Source: Clostridia bacterium (GTDB lineage: Bacteria; Bacillota_A; Clostridia; Christensenellales; Aristaeellaceae). From it: a DNA stretch of 5,519 nt. The stretch is taken from assembly GCA_017530275.1 (NCBI GenBank), contig JAFXMP010000043.1:1-5519 (forward strand), given 5' to 3'. Position 1 is the first letter of the stretch, and the number at the start of each line of letters is the position of its first letter. The notes under the pieces were generated by a model. That model was not told where the DNA came from and did not search any database. It worked only from the letters and a program-made list of their open reading frames with translations. The position numbers and the translations under genes were made by a program. Shown in pieces: positions 4,445-5,519 of the stretch.

Positions 4445-5519
4445 ATGGATGCCTCCATCAAGGCAAACCCGGTTTCCCAGGAGCGGGTGCCCCTGGGACG
4501 GCGGATCGCCCTGTGGGTGTTCCGTCTGTCGGCGCTGATCGCGGGTCTGGCCATCTTCTTTCCGCCGGTGAACCCGGGCCGGATCAGCGAAAAGATCAAT
4601 TCCGCCGCCAGTTTGTTCACCACCGGCGTCAGCTACGGCACCATCACCAACAGCATGGGCCGCATCCTGCGCTCCCAGTGGATTCAGGACGCGGACATCA
4701 CCCTGCTCATGATCGCCTGCGTGGTGGTCATGGCGGGAGCCATCGCCTGCGCCGTGGGCGGCTGCATGAGCCTGGGTAACCGGAAAATGTGCCGCCGGGG
4801 CATGCTGTTTCCTCTGATCGGCGCGCCGGTGATGGGCGCGGGCCTGCTGCTGATCCTCAAGGCTTACCGCAATATGCTGGCCCACGGAGAAGAAGTCGGC
4901 AAGCTGGACACCATCAAGATCATGCTGCCGGGCGGGTTTTGGGTGTTTTGCGTGTTCGCGGGTCTGCTGTTCCTGACGGCTCTCGTCGCTTTCCTGACCA
5001 CCCAAAAAGAAACCGATCCAGCGGTAAAGACGGAAATGGACGAAAAATACCGGCTGTTCCTGATGATGCTGCCGGTGATCCTGCTCACGTTCATTTTCGC
5101 TTATCTGCCCATTTGGGGCTGGCGCTTCGCGTTCTTTGACTACACTCCCGGCGGCAGCATCGGGGCGGACAACTATGTGGGCTTCAAGTGGTTCAATTTC
5201 CTGTTCACCGATCCCGCCACCACCAAGGACCTGCTTAGGGTGCTGCGCAACACGCTCATCATGAGCGGCCTTGGGATCGCCACCTCCTGGCTGCCCATCG
5301 CCTTCGCCGTGCTGCTGGCGGAGGTGCGCTCTACCAAATTCCAGCGCTTCGTGCAGACCTTCACCACCATTCCCAACTTCATTTCCTGGGTGCTGGTGTA
5401 CGCCATCGCCATCTGCATTTTCTCCACCGACGGCTTCATCAACAGCTTCCTGACCAACGTGATGCACGTAGCGGGGGCCAACACCAATTACTTGCAGATC
5501 GCGGATCACACTTGGCTGA
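4445..5519 (+). CDS. LplB-type carbohydrate ABC transporter permease with extra N-terminal membrane domain (3' end outside window)
   Basis: The frame is open from ATG 4445 to the window end, giving 358 codons. Residues from about 198 match the start of LplB-type (binding-protein-dependent, type I) sugar permeases: DEKYRLFLMMLPVILLTFIFAYLPIWGW, an FFDYTP turn, NYVGFKWF, then the RNTLIMSG helix (268 on) and AFAVLLAEV. The next visible helix is about 311-330. The cytoplasmic EAA loop that contacts the ATPase would lie beyond the window. LplB relatives import oligosaccharides with an LplC-type partner, a lipoprotein and a shared ATPase, none of which is visible here. The first 197 residues are unusual. 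Four hydrophobic segments lie near residues 21-40, 84-106, 120-139 and 165-185, whereas typical LplB proteins of about 300-320 residues start close to the first canonical helix. The substrate is unknown. A poly- or oligosaccharide is suggested by family and neighbours. Confidence 0.88.
   Translation, partial: MDASIKANPVSQERVPLGRRIALWVFRLSALIAGLAIFFPPVNPGRISEKINSAASLFTTGVSYGTITNSMGRILRSQWIQDADITLLMIACVVVMAGAIACAVGGCMSLGNRKMCRRGMLFPLIGAPVMGAGLLLILKAYRNMLAHGEEVGKLDTIKIMLPGGFWVFCVFAGLLFLTALVAFLTTQKETDPAVKTEMDEKYRLFLMMLPVILLTFIFAYLPIWGWRFAFFDYTPGGSIGADNYVGFKWFNFLFTDPATTKDLLRVLRNTLIMSGLGIATSWLPIAFAVLLAEVRSTKFQRFVQTFTTIPNFISWVLVYAIAICIFSTDGFINSFLTNVMHVAGANTNYLQIADHTWL

Noticed and set aside
4391..5509. 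Long open frame of 372 codons on the minus strand opposite the permease gene
   Set aside because: Its His/Gln/Gly/Arg/Asp-rich product is typical of the antisense of a GC-rich membrane-protein gene. The + strand frame gives a recognisable permease.

Overview
The window looks like a chromosomal segment of a Gram-positive anaerobe, most likely a gut-type clostridium (Clostridia, possibly a Christensenellales or Oscillospirales relative). The evidence is strong AGGAGG-type ribosome binding sites, a VanW-family gene, an LplB-type carbohydrate ABC permease, and GC-rich genes separated by AT-rich gaps. The taxonomic placement is an inference from style, not from a marker gene.

Layout, all genes on the + strand. 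(1) 1-765 is the 3' end of a VanW-domain protein gene, closed by a textbook rho-independent terminator at 791-813. (2) 814-1135 is an AT-rich regulatory region. It holds a near-consensus sigma-A promoter (TTGACA, 17 bp, TATACT) and three similar CG-centred operator-like 14-mers, two of which overlap the -35 box and the expected transcription start. (3) 1136-2149 encodes a LacI/GalR-family repressor that starts at TTG (or GTG 1139). (4) After 77 bp with no terminator, 2227-4221 encodes a 664-residue secreted protein. It has three closely related repeats of about 150 residues and a fourth, diverged repeat at the C-terminus. I cannot assign it to a named family; a glycan-binding role is inferred from context and aromatic content. 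(5) 4222-4444 carries a palindromic, MITE-like element built from GTGGAGT/ACTCCAC heptamers. (6) From 4445 to the window end runs the 5' part of a sugar ABC transporter permease gene. Its canonical LplB-like permease domain is preceded by about 200 extra residues with four predicted membrane segments.

The likely picture is a carbohydrate-responsive operon, separate from the upstream VanW gene. The repressor controls its own promoter and, by readthrough, the secreted repeat protein and the transporter. The secreted protein would bind a polysaccharide or oligosaccharide outside the cell and the permease, with partners beyond the window, would import it. The most unusual parts are the repeat protein (a possible undescribed binding module), the enlarged permease, and the heptamer palindrome lying between their genes.
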